NCBI RefSeq assembly: GCF_902459465.1
Contig: NC_047069.1
Coordinates: 2,790,001-2,854,000 of the forward strand
Length of the DNA: 64,000 nt
Source of the DNA: Asterias rubens
Taxonomy: Eukaryota; Echinodermata; Asteroidea; Forcipulatida; Asteriidae
Direction: 5' to 3'
Position 1 is the first letter of the stretch. Each line of letters opens with the position of its first letter. Under the pieces are notes generated by a model. That model was not told the DNA's origin. It was given only the letters and a program-made list of their open reading frames with translations, and did no database searches. Position numbers and translations under genes: made by a program. Below, in pieces: positions 33,901-46,703 of the stretch.

Positions 33901-34096
33901 ATCGTTTGGTTCTAGGGTCTATACATAGCCGTTACTGTCCATATTCACAGTCCCTAAACGCACATGGAAAAGGTGATTGCCACTGAGGACAAAAAAACAA
34001 GTCATGCAGTTGTTTTCCAAACCATTCAATTGACCAGAAAGCTTACTTAAAGCTTTCGTACTGTATAATATTTAAAAAAAATCTTGTTTGACTTAC

Positions 34097-34240
34097 CGCT
34101 ACAACAGCCAACATGTCAATCTTCCACTGAGCCGTAATAAAAACACCTTCCATCATTCTTTGCCGTCCCGCGTTCCTATCTGCGTTCACAATAAGATATA
34201 CGGATTGTGAAGTTAGAACTAAGGGACCAGACTAATTTCC
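34097..34240 (-). CDS. Candidate first coding exon, signal-anchor start
   Basis: A minus-strand ATG-ATG at 34,156 opens 20 codons: MMEGVFITAQWKIDMLAVVA, ending exactly in phase 0 at GTAGCG|GTAAGTC (donor at 34,096). If joined to the hydrophobic 15 codons of the candidate exon at 28,537-28,491, one continuous membrane helix would result after a short N-terminal tail. That is the layout of a type II membrane protein. No downstream exons are found, and the 5' limit is a guess. Confidence 0.3.
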
Positions 34241-34925
34241 CTTCCAGCCTCGGTTTGGTTACATTGGGTTTCATAGTAGAGAAAAAAATGGTGGCACTAG
34301 TTTCTAACTGTTCGATTGGTATGTTTTTAAAGTACTACCAGCGGTAAACTTGCAATTATTAGCTTGAAAATGCAATTACTTGATACTCTGTAAATGAGTG
34401 ATTTAGTTTTAATAATTATTTGTTGTACTGCAACGTCGTAAAAGGGAAAGCCAATAAAGGTGTTCTCTATAGGGAACATAACACTTCAAAAGAATATTAA
34501 AATGGTAGGCCTACCACATGAGTTTACATCTTGGTAAAACGAATAAGGATACGAAGGGTCGCCCAGTATTACTTTGCTGATGACCACAATATTGTTTACT
34601 TTAATTTGATTTTGTTTTCTTCTAAGGCGTGAACAATAAGTTTGTCAAATACAAGTTAAATCCTTCAGAGGAACACACACGCATACAGTTGGCATATATT
34701 CCATTTCACATTACAAAACATTTCCCACTTCTTCATTTACTTCTGATAAACAACAATCTTTGCACTCGTTATGCGAACCTTCATATCGAGGCTGAGAGGA
34801 AAATACAATGGAGGTCAAGCAAAGGATTTCCCTTGGAATGAGATTTAATTTAAAGTCCAAATCAAGTTGGACCTCATGGGACTCCATCAACTTCTTGAAC
34901 AAAAAGCACCGACAAGAACAATGGA
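34240..34925. other. Unassigned DNA with a possible plus-strand exon
   Basis: A 70-codon plus-strand frame ends at 34,841 and is preceded by a good acceptor, TTTGTTTTCTTCTAAG, near 34,626. The opposite strand is also open for 63 codons. No family resemblance, so I do not call a gene. Confidence 0.3.
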
Positions 34926-37900
34926 TAATGACCTAGCCCGATGAGGGCGCTATGTCAGTTTAACGGTCACAAAAAAGTACGACTATCTAGTCGAGACATC
35001 GAATTATTCGATTTTCTGCCCCGATAATCTCAAAAAGCGACAGTATTTCCTTGACCGGGAGTAAGGGGCCTGGTGGAAGGTCGGTATGTCTGGTGGGAAA
35101 CTTAGCCGCTTCAAGATGATACGTACTTCTTGAAAGGACTTCTTGAAATTAAACAATGACAAGAATGAACTGATACATTTAAGATTGTAAGCCAGAGTTT
35201 TTAATTTGTGGAGTAATGGTAGCGATGGTAATTAAATACATGGTCTAATTTCATGATTCCGCTTACTGTGGAGTTATGCAAGGACATACATTCAAGTATA
35301 ATATATGTTAATGTATGTCAACGCCTTGTTTAGGGTTTGCAGGCTACAGTCTAGCATGCCTGTTTCCCCTACCCTTCTAAAATGCTTAAAATTAATATTA
35401 TACGCTGATTCGAAGGTTTTGTTGACAAAATAAATTGTTTTGGACAGTGTTTTAATCTTAAAACAATAATAGCGCTATACAACAAACTTTAGCGGCTCAA
35501 CTGGGTTACTTTATTCGAACTTTGGAGGACATTGTCAGGAACTTAGTTTTTCCTTACTAAGAAAATGCTATAATAATTTCGTGATAAAGGCCAACAATTT
35601 GTGTAATTTTTTGTGCTCATAGTCTTGGACTTGGCAGGTCATGTTGAAAAAGAAATAGTTGTTAGCGTGATAATACTCATAAATGGGGATCGGGCCAGTG
35701 GGCACGTTGGACACATCAACAGTTTTCTTATATTGTTGCACATTAATTAGCTACTGTGTATATTCTTCCACTCTAGAATTCTAGTTCTAAATTTGTGTAT
35801 AACGCTACTAAGTCAATGGTTTGTTTAATGCTCGGCCCGTCGTTGCAACTTCTCCAGGGTATACTTGGTTTAATTTACTGACAATTATTTGTGTGAAGCT
35901 TGTTTGGACTGGCAACAGTGCACAATAGAAACTGCGAGCAATTAAATAATATAGAATTCGAGAATTTCAATTTAACATCACATTGGTCATTGTAGGACTC
36001 CCACAACTCTATGACTCCCTACGACTGAAAAGAACAATAAATAAATCGAGGATCACAGAGCAAAGTGAGGGCGCTATGCCAACTTAACGGTCTCATTTTA
36101 CTTCGCTATACAGGGGACATAGACAGATTCAGTCCTTACATGTTGTAATATTGTCATCCACTTGGTTTAAGTTTTGCCGGCTACAGTCTAGGATGCTAGA
36201 TTCCCCCTGTGATTAAAGTGCTAAACTATTAATTAACAAGAGCTGATGAGAAGGTTTTGACAACATTTGTTTTGGAAAGCGTTTTAGCCCGTTGAAACTT
36301 GCGACCAAAAAGAAGGGGGGAGGGTAACGTTGTTTGGATTTTGGTGGTCATAGTCAAGTAGTTTTTGTTTTTTTGATGTTTGATATTTTCAGTATTGTAC
36401 TTAAAAAGAGGTTTTCTTTTGAGAGTATGGCTAGACTTAACGTAAATTACTGAGGTTTGAGCGAGCTCAAGCGCCGTGTTTGTTGCGTTGTGTACGGCGT
36501 GAAGTCGGGTTGTGATAAGGGAGATCGCGAAGTTGTCTGACAGCTTCCCCTTCTAATAAAATAATTGTCAGGGTGTAAATAAAGGGATTTTCAGCTTCTC
36601 CGGGAGATTTTTGTTGAAAATATTGCCAGCAAAACAATTCCAATGAGGAATATAACACCTTACTTTTCGTGCACCGAGTGAACATTGGTCAAACTGTGTT
36701 TACTCACTACTGGCATCGTCAGCGACCGGTGGTCTCATGTCACAAACTCCGGAATATTCTTCCTTTCCAAAATTATAGTTCTAATTTTGTGTATAACACG
36801 ACTAAGTCAATAATTAGTTTTGTCCTCGGTCCGTCCTTGCAACTCAATGTAACCGCGTGTGCTAAACTGTGAATAACTAAATGAAATAGAATACCAGAAT
36901 TCAACATCACATTGATCATTGTAGGACTCCTACAACTCTATGACTCCCTACGACTGCAAAGAACAATAAGTAAATCGAGGAAAACAGAGCAAAGTGAGGG
37001 CGCTCTGCCAACTTAACGGTCTCATTTTTACTTCGCTATACGGGGTATCTAGCGGGGACATAGACAGATTCAGTCCTTACATGTTGTAATGTTATCAACT
37101 CCTTGGTTTAAGATTTTGCCGGCTACAGTCTAGGGTGCTAGATTCCCGATTTCCCCTGTAATTAAAGTGCTAAAAGTGAGTATAAGCCGATGAGAAGGTT
37201 TTAAAAACATTTGTTTGGGACAGCGTTTTAGCCTGTTGAAACATACAACCGAAAAAAGGGGGAGGGGTAACGTTGTTTGGATTTTGGTGGTCATAGTCAA
37301 ATAGTTTTATAATTTTTTATGTGACAATGATTTAAATCAAGTTTGCTGTTTGATATTTTCAGTAGTCTATTTAAAAAGAGGTTTTCTTTTGAGAGTATGG
37401 CTAGACTTGACGTAAATTACTGAGGTTTGAGCGAGCTCAAGCGCCGTGTTTGTTGCGTTGTGTACGGCGTGAAGTCGGGTTGTGATAAGGGAGATCGCGA
37501 AGTTGTCTGACAGCTTCCCCTTCTAATAAATTAATTTCAGGGTGTAACTAAAGGGATTTGCAGCTTCTCTGGGAGATTTTTATTGCTAATATTGGCAGCA
37601 AAGTCACAATGAGGGCAATGTAAAAGCACACTTTCCGTGCACAAACACATGACATCAAGTGAAATTCTCGTGGACCTGGTTGGTGGAACTGTGTTTACCC
37701 ATTACTGGCTTCGTCAGCGACCGGTAAGGTCTCATGTCACAAACTCCGGAATATTCTTCCTTTCCAAAATTATAGTTCTACTTTTGTGTATAACACGACT
37801 AAGTCAATAGTTAGTTTTGTCCTCGGTCCGTCGTTGCAACCGCAATGTAACCGCGTGTGCTTAGCTCATGGTACATCTTGTCAAAGGTAAACTTGGTTAA

Positions 37901-38400
37901 ATTTACTGAAAATAATGTGTGTGAAGCTTGTTTGGACTGTCAACAGCGCACAATAGAAACTGTGGTTAGTTAAATAAGATATGATTTCAAAGCAACATCA
38001 CATTTGGTCATTGTAGGACTCCTACAACTCTATGACTCCCTACGACTGAAAAGAACAATAAATAACTCGAGGAAAACAGAGCAAAGTGAGGGCGCTATGC
38101 CAACTTAACGGTCTCATTTTCACTTCGCTATACGTGGTATCTAGCGGGGACATAGACAGATTCAGTCCTTACATGTTGTACTGTTGTCAACCACTTGGTT
38201 TAAGTTTTTGCCGGCTACAGTCTAGCATGCTAGATTCCCCCTGTTATAAAAGTGCTACAATTAACTTGAGATGATGAGAAGGTTAATTTTGACAACATAA
38301 ATGTTTGTTTGGGACAGCGTATTTAGCTCGAAGAATCGCGGTTGAAAGGGGGTTGGGGGGGGGGACGTATAGGATTTTGGTGGTCATAGTCAAGTAGTTT
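34925..38400 (+). repeat. Tandem ~1-kb repeat, about 2.6 clear copies plus an older one
   Basis: Clear copies start near 35,777, 36,773 and 37,771, a period of about 997 bp. The shared order is TTCTA(A/C)(A/T)TTTGTGTATAAC, GTAGGACTCC(C/T)ACAACTCTA, AGTGAGGGCGCT(A/C)TGCC, GCCGGCTACAGTCTAG, then AACGTTGTTTGGATTTTGGT. A more diverged copy lies at 34,925-35,470. The third copy stops near 38,400. No coding frame is shared by all copies. Confidence 0.85.
36402..36550 (+). repeat. Near-invariant block within the 1-kb repeat (copies 1 and 2)
   Basis: From TTAAAAAGAGGTTTTC to CTTCCCCTTCTAATAAA, about 137 bp, this block matches 37,371-37,527 with a single difference (TTAACGT against TTGACGT). The flanks of the same repeat differ at many sites. 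The block includes GAGCGAGCTC and CGTTGTGTACGGCGTG. The function is unknown: it could be a recent conversion tract or a constrained element. Confidence 0.7.
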
Positions 38401-39060
38401 CTGCTTGTTACGGAAATGCCAAAATAAATATTCATTGATGAGTAAATCTGTTGGAAATATTATTATGAACAAATAAAATATATGATTTGAGGCATTGCAT
38501 GGTGATGAGGTATCAATTTGGTTTGCTGTAACATCATGTGTGTATCTACATGCCAGATGGAGTTTGTTCTTTTCAGAACTGCATTGCTATTATTTTACTA
38601 ACGCAGAGTAGATTTATCGGATTTTTCAGGAGACTTCTAACTTCGGAAAATAACTGTTCTGATTTTTAACTACTACCTGGGCGGAAAACGGGATGTAAGT
38701 ATTATGCTAATAAAATATGAGCATGAAAACGTACGTGGTATAAAGAGAAGTAAAGCAGCTTTGATAGTATATCTTTTTGAGAAAGTACGAGGTACTGCAG
38801 TTATGGAAAAAGATATTATTACTTATTCTCCCCATGAGTTTGATTTTAAACGCTTCTCGGATTGCGTATTCCTAAAGGGATTATATTTCCTGCGTGGACA
38901 TTACTAGCACCAGAGTTTCGAGGATAACTCAAAAGCAAAAACACATGTTAAAATAAAATGTTCAGTTGTACAATTCTATTATATATAACAGATGTTAAAT
39001 TTGCATCGAGGGTAAATAATATTTTAGCACTGTATACTCAGTACTTACCCAACTTTTGTG
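38400..39060. other. Unassigned AT-rich DNA
   Basis: No repeat or exon supported. A 67-codon plus-strand frame (38,704-38,907) has no splice context. Confidence 0.45.
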
Positions 39061-39320
39061 AAGAAAAAAAAAATCTCAGGACTCGGGTTGGATTCGAACC
39101 CACGACCTTTGCTATACTAGAGCAGTGTCTTACCAACTAGACCACCGAGACTGCCCGGTAAATTGAGGCAGTTCGAATCCTATGTTTTAGCAGCGGGTAT
39201 TGCATACAATTTAATAGCTGTTAAATTTGCATCGGGGATAAAGATAATAATTTTGATTTTTACCACATCGATGTGTGTTACCACTGTATACTCAGTACTT
39301 ACTCTTTTATACTTTATTAT
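39060..39320 (-). repeat. tRNA-derived SINE
   Basis: Minus strand: GGTGGTCTAGTTGGTAAGAC (A-box region), GTGGGTTCGAATCC (B box), and the body motif AGTACTGAGTATACAGTG on both sides. Two tail-like segments suggest that two elements lie next to each other. Confidence 0.72.
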
Positions 39321-39879
39321 GATTAAAACTGTCCAAAACACCAGAGGATTACAAGGCCTTTAAACATCTATTTGTTGGATATTACTTGAGGTGGTAAGCG
39401 CCTAATTGATTTTTTTTACACCAAACATATCAAACAAATATTACAAATAAATTGTCGCGACGAGATATATTATTATTTCATTTGTTTTAATATCTTCCCA
39501 GTCAATTATTTTTATGTTTGGGAGAGTGTCTCTCTTTGCCGTCGATGTTTCTGATTAAATAAAACATACAACTTGGAATACAAAATAAACAATTTCAAAA
39601 TAAAAAACAAAAAGTTACTCTGCGATTTGTCAGGTATTCAGGAGCCGCGATTCGGGTTATTCCCCCATTGCAATGTATGGTCCGCGCAACACATACACCA
39701 CTAACAGAGGCCCCTTACCGGCTTCCATATAGCACCCTTCTGGTATGACAACCGACTTCACAGTATATCCTTCCCTATCTCTCAACCCTAGCAGTCCTTG
39801 CCCCCCTCGCTCAGGGTAAACAAAGCGGCTCCCAAACCATACTGGTGTCTTTCCCAGTAATTAATGCCTTGTTTCGTAT

Positions 39880-39975
39880 TATTGCGAGGGGCCGGGATCG
39901 AACTCGGGACCGGTGGCTCATACCGATTCGGAGTTCAGAGACAGTACCAGCGCCTAACGAATCGCCCTAGCACGT
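39880..39975 (-). repeat. tRNA-like SINE fragment
   Basis: Minus strand carries GAGTTCGATCCCGGC (B box) about 60 bp after GTTAGGCGCTGGTAC, a weak A-box match. The AC-rich region to the left (39,640-39,870) may belong to the same element. Confidence 0.45.
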
Positions 39976-40107
39976 TGGTGCTTGCCAGACCCGATTTTAA
40001 TTCTTATAAGGCAAAATAAATCCACATGCATTGTGGGACGGTCGTTTGATCACTGGGACGTGAACAACAGACCATAACAGACTTAAATTCTTCTCTAAAA
40101 GAAGCAC

Positions 40108-40190
40108 TACCGCATTAGCTCAGTGAGTTAAGACGCAGTAAATGTCATACTTCAGACGTCATGTCTGAGTTCGAATGCCGGCCTCGACAC
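40108..40190 (+). repeat. tRNA-derived SINE fragment
   Basis: Plus strand: ATTAGCTCAGTGAGTTAAGA and GAGTTCGAATGCCGGC in tRNA spacing. The cloverleaf acceptor ends do not pair, so it is not a functional tRNA gene. Confidence 0.6.
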
Positions 40191-40870
40191 AAAAGATTTA
40201 AATTACATTATTTTTTTTTACTTGAAACGAAACGACCTATTTACAACCCAAAATAGCCACACTGGAAAAGAAAAAATACTTCAAAATGGGCAAGAGTTTT
40301 TAAAAGATTTTAATACAAAATGTTAACCACCAGCACCCGTGGCGCAATGGGGGTGAGGGCGGTACCAGAACCCTAGCCCAACCCACCCCAAAAAGATCCT
40401 AAAACACCTCAAAATGAATGGTTCAATACTTCGCCCCACCCCGTGAGTTATGTCTTTGCCCCTACTTGCACCCCCCTTCCGATTGGAAATGTTTGGTTAC
40501 GTCAGTGACCACCACTAAGCTAAAAAGTTACCTCCTGTTCCTTAGCATGCTTAGCGAGGAAACTAACCTAAGGACAAAACTGCTTTACTCTAAACACGAC
40601 CAGCATCTGACGTTATGTACTTGTTGCGCTACCAAGATACACACTTATAGATAAACACTCTAGGGTCATTTAGAAAAGCTCGGCTTTCTTTCGGTAAGTT
40701 TGAAAACGTGCACATTCGGTACAGGTTTCCAATTAGATAGGAGGGGCTACAGTTGGAATCTAAGCATTGGTTACGGAAAGGACATACAAAATAAAAACAG
40801 AGGGCGCCCTTAATTGTTGCTGTTAACCGAGCGCGCGCACATGTCTACAAATTGAATTTGATTCACGTAC

Positions 40871-40995
40871 CTGATGTACTCCAATTGCTCTCTTCCACTT
40901 GACCTTCCTTGCCTCACACTGAGATATAAACATCTGGTTTTATGTTCACATTTCCTCTCCTCCCAGTTGAACACTTCGTCAGCTCGGAAAGTCAT
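40871..40995 (-). CDS. Candidate exon with start codon, unidentified
   Basis: Minus-strand ATG at 40,995 opens 41 codons (MTFRADEVFNWEERKCEH and onward), ending at ACATCAG|GTACGTG (donor at 40,870). An upstream ATG two bases away overlaps. The product is charged, with no recognised domain, and no partner exon is identified. Confidence 0.27.
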
Positions 40996-41149
40996 GCATT
41001 CTGTACGAAAATTAACAGACAGGATGCAGGCACGTTGTGTTTACAATGTGGCCATAGAACACTGGGTCTGGTTCCCTACGCATGTGTGATGGCAAAGGGT
41101 CTAAATGACAATGAAGGGGCCAAGCTATGTAGGAATCTATGGTAATACT

Positions 41150-42300
41150 TTATTTTGACGAATTTTGAAACCCATTTCCCAAGTTGATGATTAGCAAGTT
41201 TCATTTCAATAGCATACAGTGTATACATCAAATCGTGCTAGTATGTAAGTGATACTTTTTTCAGATTTGACTTAGTCCTTGTTTGGATAAAAACACACAA
41301 AAAGGCTGACTTAGTTGTGTATTCAAGTCATCAATAACGTACAGTTAAATCTATAGTCAAGTTGTAGTGATGAATTATATTGAGTGTTCTTGGAACAATC
41401 GAAATATTGAAAGCTTTTTTTTAAATTCAACTGAAACTTTTTGCTTCCTCTGTGCATGCTCAACGATTTGATTTTCTCTTGCATTTTTTCCCAGACGGTG
41501 TTTCCACTCCTCCCAATTGATCGAAACAAAAGCGAGAATGAAACGTCAAAACCCAGAACCAGTCAAAAAACACCAACAATCTCAACAGCCAAACAATAGA
41601 GTAGTAAAAAAGATTTAAGTATAATGAAATTTTACATAAAACAAGATCAACAATAAAGATCAACAAAAACGGAACAACAAAAACGGCTTGGCTTGCCACT
41701 ACTGGTCAACAGAAACAAACCACGAGGGGAAAACAAAAACAACTTTGTGTCATTCTTATTTATTTGTAACTCAATCATTTCGGCACAGCAATAAGTTATC
41801 GCTACTTCAAACAAGCTGGTAAAGAAACCCAACAGGGTTAAATAAAAGAAAACTGTTGAATGAATGAACTTTGTTTAAATTGAGACCAACCTGAGAATGT
41901 TTATACAGACATCTTGACATTATTGACTTTGCTGCAACAGTCGGGTCCCCGACGCCCACAGTGACAATGACAGTTCTTATGCTGATTTCATTAAGTCTGG
42001 TTTGTCTTGTTATTGGTTACTCTGGTTTGAATTAAAGACAAATAAAATGGTTGTGTCATGATGAATTGCTTATTGGTTTAACCTTTACCCGAAAGGTAGT
42101 GGTAGTTACTAGTAACAGCGACATTAAAACTACAGTACAATTAATTCAAAAGTGAGCAATGCACAACAAAATTAGCTAAGCAGAGAAAAGTATTGCTTAG
42201 CAAAAAAAGGTCACCAGCCAAAATTATATTAGGAATAGGTTTAAACAGACTGTTTCCCCACTCAATGTATGCTTAGCAAAACAATTTGTTAAGCAGTTTT
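41150..42300. other. Unassigned DNA
   Basis: AT-rich; short frames on both strands only. No repeat shared with the rest of the window. Confidence 0.5.
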
Positions 42301-42307
42301 TTCTGCT

Positions 42308-42691
42308 TATAGGCGGTGGACACTATTGGTAAATACTCAAAATAATTATCAGCATAAAACCTCACTTCGTAACGAGTAATGGGGAGAGGTTGATAGTATA
42401 AAACATTGTGAGAAACGGCTCCCTCTGAAGTAACATAGTTTTTGAGAAAGAAGTAATGTTCCACGAAGTTGATTTTGAGACCTCAAGTTTAGATTGAGGT
42501 CTTGAAATCAAGCATATGAAAGCACACAACTTCGTGTGACAAGGGTGTTTTTTTCTTTCATTATTATCTTGCATCTTCGACGACTGATTAAGCTCAAATT
42601 TTCACAGGTTTGTTATTTTATGCATATGTTGAGATACACCAAGTGAGAAAACTGGTCTTTGACAATTACCAATAGTGTCCAGTGTCTTTAA
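42308..42691. mobile_element. MITE, GGACACTATTGG family
   Basis: Complete element with GGCGGTGGACACTATTGGTA at the left and TACCAATAGTGTCCAGTGTC at the right, and a hairpin GACCTCAAG/TTGAGGTC. TTAA is intact on the right side. Confidence 0.85.
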
Positions 42692-42699
42692 CAGCTTTA

Positions 42700-43325
42700 T
42701 GAAGTTTGGCCCTAATGGTAACATTTAACACCAGTGATTAACACCAGTGTTGTGTCCTTTGTTGTCTAATATGAAACTTATTGGTAAGCATTCCTAAACC
42801 ACAGCCCTAACTATAATCCTTTCAACTTACAGTTTCGAACTGTATAAAGCTGCTAAGCAAAACATGATTTGGGCAACAGTTACAGCAACAACAATTTAGG
42901 AATTTTGGCTGGTAACCAGTTTCTGTTAAGCAAGCTTTTTTGTGCTAAGCAACTTTGTATGCTTACAGGCTTTATGCAATGGGATCAAGATCCATCTTTT
43001 TTAGGTTAAAAATAAGTCAGAGCTTAAGTCAGAAACCACCGAGGGTCAGAAATGGCCCTTTTAGAACAAGAGCTACACAAACAATGGTTAACTAGTGTGT
43101 AAACAAATCAACACTTAATTACTTTAGATCCCCCAACTGTTCCTTCTTAATTTAAACCTGCCTTTCTATACATACATACATGTATTAACATACATCAAGT
43201 CTTCTAGTTTTCAAGAAACATCGAAAAGGGATGGCACATCATTGGTTATTGGTGTAATTGATGTTTTAAAACTTATATTAATTCAAATTGTTTTTTTTTA
43301 ATATAATATATTTTAACCCCAAAAA
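42700..43325. other. Unassigned DNA left of copy B
   Basis: AT-rich with no gene or recognised repeat. AAGCAA and GCTAAGCA phrases recur locally (42,160-42,300 and 42,845-42,960). Confidence 0.45.
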
Positions 43326-43326
43326 A

Positions 43327-43665
43327 CCGATGTGTGTTAGCACAGGCAAGACACTTGTAAGACACTGCTTAAGAATTTAAAAGGTTGTGGGATCGATTCC
43401 TACGCAAGTAATATGCCTGTTATTTTCTTCTTACAGAGCTTCGGGTAAGCACAGGGCTTATCATACTTGCTGCATAAATATATAGGATTCAACCTGCCTC
43501 TAGCTATCTCAGTGCTCTTATCTCAGTGGTCTAGTTGGTAAGACACTGCTTTAGATTTGAAAAGGTTCTGGGTTCTAATCCCACCCAAGTAATATGCCTG
43601 TGATTTTTTCACAGAACTCAGGAAAGCATATACAATGCCAACACACATCGGTGTACATGTATATG
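43327..43665 (+). repeat. Two adjacent tRNA-derived SINEs
   Basis: The first (about 43,327-43,440) is decayed but keeps GTGGGATCGATTCCTACGC. The second (about 43,490-43,665) is well preserved: CAGTGGTCTAGTTGGTAAGA, GTTCTGGGTTCTAATCCCAC, AATATGCCTGTGATTTTT. Both have the same 3' body, and they end 64 bp before the duplication junction at 43,729. Confidence 0.75.
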
Positions 43666-44936
43666 GGTGAATTAAAACAAACATTATGTTATAGTATGTT
43701 AAGAATTCTCAAAATATAGGCCTTAATCAGTCAACACCAAGACTAGGGTTAAATTTTAGATGGGTATAAAGGGGTGCACAATGCCCTGGTTTGGGAATGG
43801 AACATCACATAAGATCAGCAAATTTGCTAGTTAAGGATATCTATAAATATTACAGCATTGTGCTACAGACCTGTATGCTTTGTTTTGGAAAGGGCAAGGG
43901 CACTAAGGCATTTTCTCCTTGGTAGAGGGCACCCTACAAGGAAATTTGTACTGGAGCATTTCAAGGGCACCAAGACAATGACCAGGGGCATGGAGGCAAT
44001 CGCCTTTGTTGTCTCCCTGAAGTAGCAGGCCTGATGCTATCAATGCAAAACGAACTTGATCATCAGCTGTCTTAAATTTACATCTATTTGTCAATAAACT
44101 TTATTCTAATGACCAATCACTGCTTTTATAATATCATTTTGTCCTTTATAAAGTCAACTGTGGATCGATGGGTGTTTGAATTTGAACAATCTACAAATTT
44201 TCTCTTTGACCCAATTCCCCCGATTGTGCCTTTTTTGTAGTCAATGTTCCTGTTTGTTACACAATACACTGTGCACTTTAGGCAATGAGGCCTTTACAGT
44301 CTTACCATAACTTGTATGTGCAATTTGATTCCCAAAAGCTAGGGTGAGTGCTGCAGACAGTAGCTGCATGTGGTGTACATGGGATCAACACTCAAAACTT
44401 AATACTCAACACTCAATACTCATTATTAAATACTCACTGCTTCACTGCTACTGTAATATCAGAGGTGACTGCATCATCAACTTTGGTTGAGATAGTTAGG
44501 ATCCTGTTGCTGCAGTGGCCTTCTCAGCTACAGTAGTTTTCTGAGCAATGGCTGAGGAGTACTTTGGGGGTCCATGGTACGCCTTCACTGCTACTGTAAT
44601 ATCAGAGATGTCTGCATCATTGACCTCAGTTGAGATTGTTGAGATTTCAAATCCAATTCCAGCAGCACAAACTCAGTTATTGGTTGATGCATGAACAGCT
44701 TCAACCACATTCCAGTTAGAGACTCAAACCCTGGTGCTCTCCTCTCACTTAAACTGCAGCAATAATCTCAGCCATCTCGTTGGACTTCTGGCCGGAGTTG
44801 CAACCAATGAGTACCCCTGGCACCACAGTCTACAGCCTGCTTGGTTCCCTGATGACCATACTTAGTGTGGTGATTTATCTCATTCTTGATACTATCAGTT
44901 TCTCTGTCAACCTGTGAAAATAGAGAAGCATTTATA

Positions 44937-45335
44937 TTAATATTAATAGTAAAGTCTTATATAGCGCACGTATCTACCAACAAGGCGCTTGTTATATACG
45001 TTTTAAGAGAAAGATAGGTTTTGAAGTTATGAATTCTGAGACCCAATTATGTAGCACATTATAAGGGTTTACAAGGTGCTACACGGCATACAGCAGCCAC
45101 AGCCATGAACACCGGGGTGAACCCTGTCTCTTTTTGACAAGTGCACTGAGTTCTTTTATGTGATGTTAAACAACACACTAAACCAATGGCATGACCTCCC
45201 ATCTGAAGGACGAAGCAATGGTTTAATGACTTGCTTGAGGACACTAGTGTTACGACAGGGACTCGAACCCACACTCTGTTGATCAGAAACAACAGAGTTT
45301 GAATTCGGTGCTCTTAACCTTTCGGCCATGACACC
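44937..45335 (-). repeat. tRNA-derived SINE, copy B of the 1.2-kb element
   Basis: Same insertion as 1,215-1,607, carried by the segmental duplication. It retains the tRNA-like head, the central domain and the TTA-rich tail. Confidence 0.75.
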
Positions 45336-46266
45336 TCCATGGACTAAAAGCTAGCTCAAAAATTAAAAATTTAAAATTCTAAAGATTCAACTTTGTACCT
45401 TAATAGAAAAGACGATAGTTTTAATTTAAAAGGTTTGTGTATTCATTCTTGTTGTGATAAGAAAACAAGTATGACATTAAGTAGGATTTGCAAATTTGCA
45501 TAGTGGAAACACAATATAGTGAATGGTTTGCAGTAACACCATGTAATGATAATATCTAAATTAACAAACTGGTCCAAACTTTGAGTTGAAACCACAGGTT
45601 CTTTTCAGAACCACCCCAACTTATTTAAAGATTATCATTACATGGTGTTATTGCAAACCTTTACTATCTCAGTATGACATTGCAACTGTCACAAGATCGT
45701 ACCGCATTATATGACCTTGTCTCAACGATGCAATAAATCCATAGTTATTGTGTATTCTTTTCTACAGAAATGAACTTTGTTTTCCACAAAATGAGCAATA
45801 ATTTCGGATGTATTTACCTCATCAATTGTGCGATGCAGCTTTGTCTCCACACCACCAAATTGTTATATACTTCATCATCAGTCCGGTAGTTCACATCCTT
45901 CTTCTTGCTGATGGTATGATGCATTGACATTAACTGTTGGGGGTCAAGAAGTTTGGGAATGAGGTTAGACTAGTAGACTAGAATGATAAGTTGGTTCAAT
46001 ATAGTTTGACAACAAGAAACAAAAACAGGGACAGATTGTGATACAAGCGTAAACAGCGAAGAACTAAAGAGGTCCACATAATGTATAGCATTGCAGCTAC
46101 ACAGACTTTCAAATGTCAACACAGTAATTTTTACAATGTTGAAGAATATGATTTTTCTTAAATTAGAACAAAGCGACATCCAATGAGTGTGTGCACCACA
46201 AAGTTAAGACCAAATGCCACCTTTTGTTACATAAAGAATTATCATTATCCACAGTTAACTAATACG

Positions 46267-46703
46267 ATTCAAACTTGCTTCTTGTCACTGGGTGAGCTCA
46301 TTGGCCTAGCAGTTAAGATCTACTCTAGAATGAGGAAGGAGGACTACCATCTCAACTGCCTCAGTATTTCAATATGATTCAAACTTGCTCCTTGTCACTG
46401 GGTGAGCTCATTGGCTTAGCAGTTAAGATCTACTCTAGAATGAGGAAGGTGGACTACCATCTCAACTGCCTCAGTATTTCAATATGATTCAAACTTGCTT
46501 CTTGTCACAGGGTGAGCTCATTGGCTTAGCAGTTAAGATCTACTCTAGAATGAGGAAGGCGGACTACCATCTCAACTGCCTCAGTATTTCAAAATGATTC
46601 AACTTTGCTTCTTGTCACTGGGTGAGCTCATAGGCCTAGCAGTTAAGATCTAGCAGTTAAGATCTAGCAGTTAAGATCTAGCAGTTAAGATCTAGCAGTT
46701 AAG
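46267..46703 (+). repeat. 110-bp minisatellite, about 3.5 units, with nested 15-bp repeat (copy B)
   Basis: Full units start at 46,267, 46,377 and 46,487, with a partial unit from 46,597. Within the last unit, the short motif AGCAGTTAAGATCT is repeated about five times (about 46,638-46,703). Copy A has more than twice as many long units and only a trace of this short repeat, so the array has expanded or contracted since duplication. Confidence 0.93.

Noticed and set aside
34711..34902. Minus-strand 63-codon frame with acidic C-terminus
   Set aside because: The opposite strand is equally open and has the better acceptor; neither can be assigned.
40108..40190. tRNA gene on the plus strand
   Set aside because: Box motifs are good but the 5' and 3' ends are not complementary; treated as a SINE head.
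40320..40660. Possible gene in the CCCACCCC-rich stretch
   Set aside because: Low-complexity composition and no splice context; copies of it were not found elsewhere in the window.
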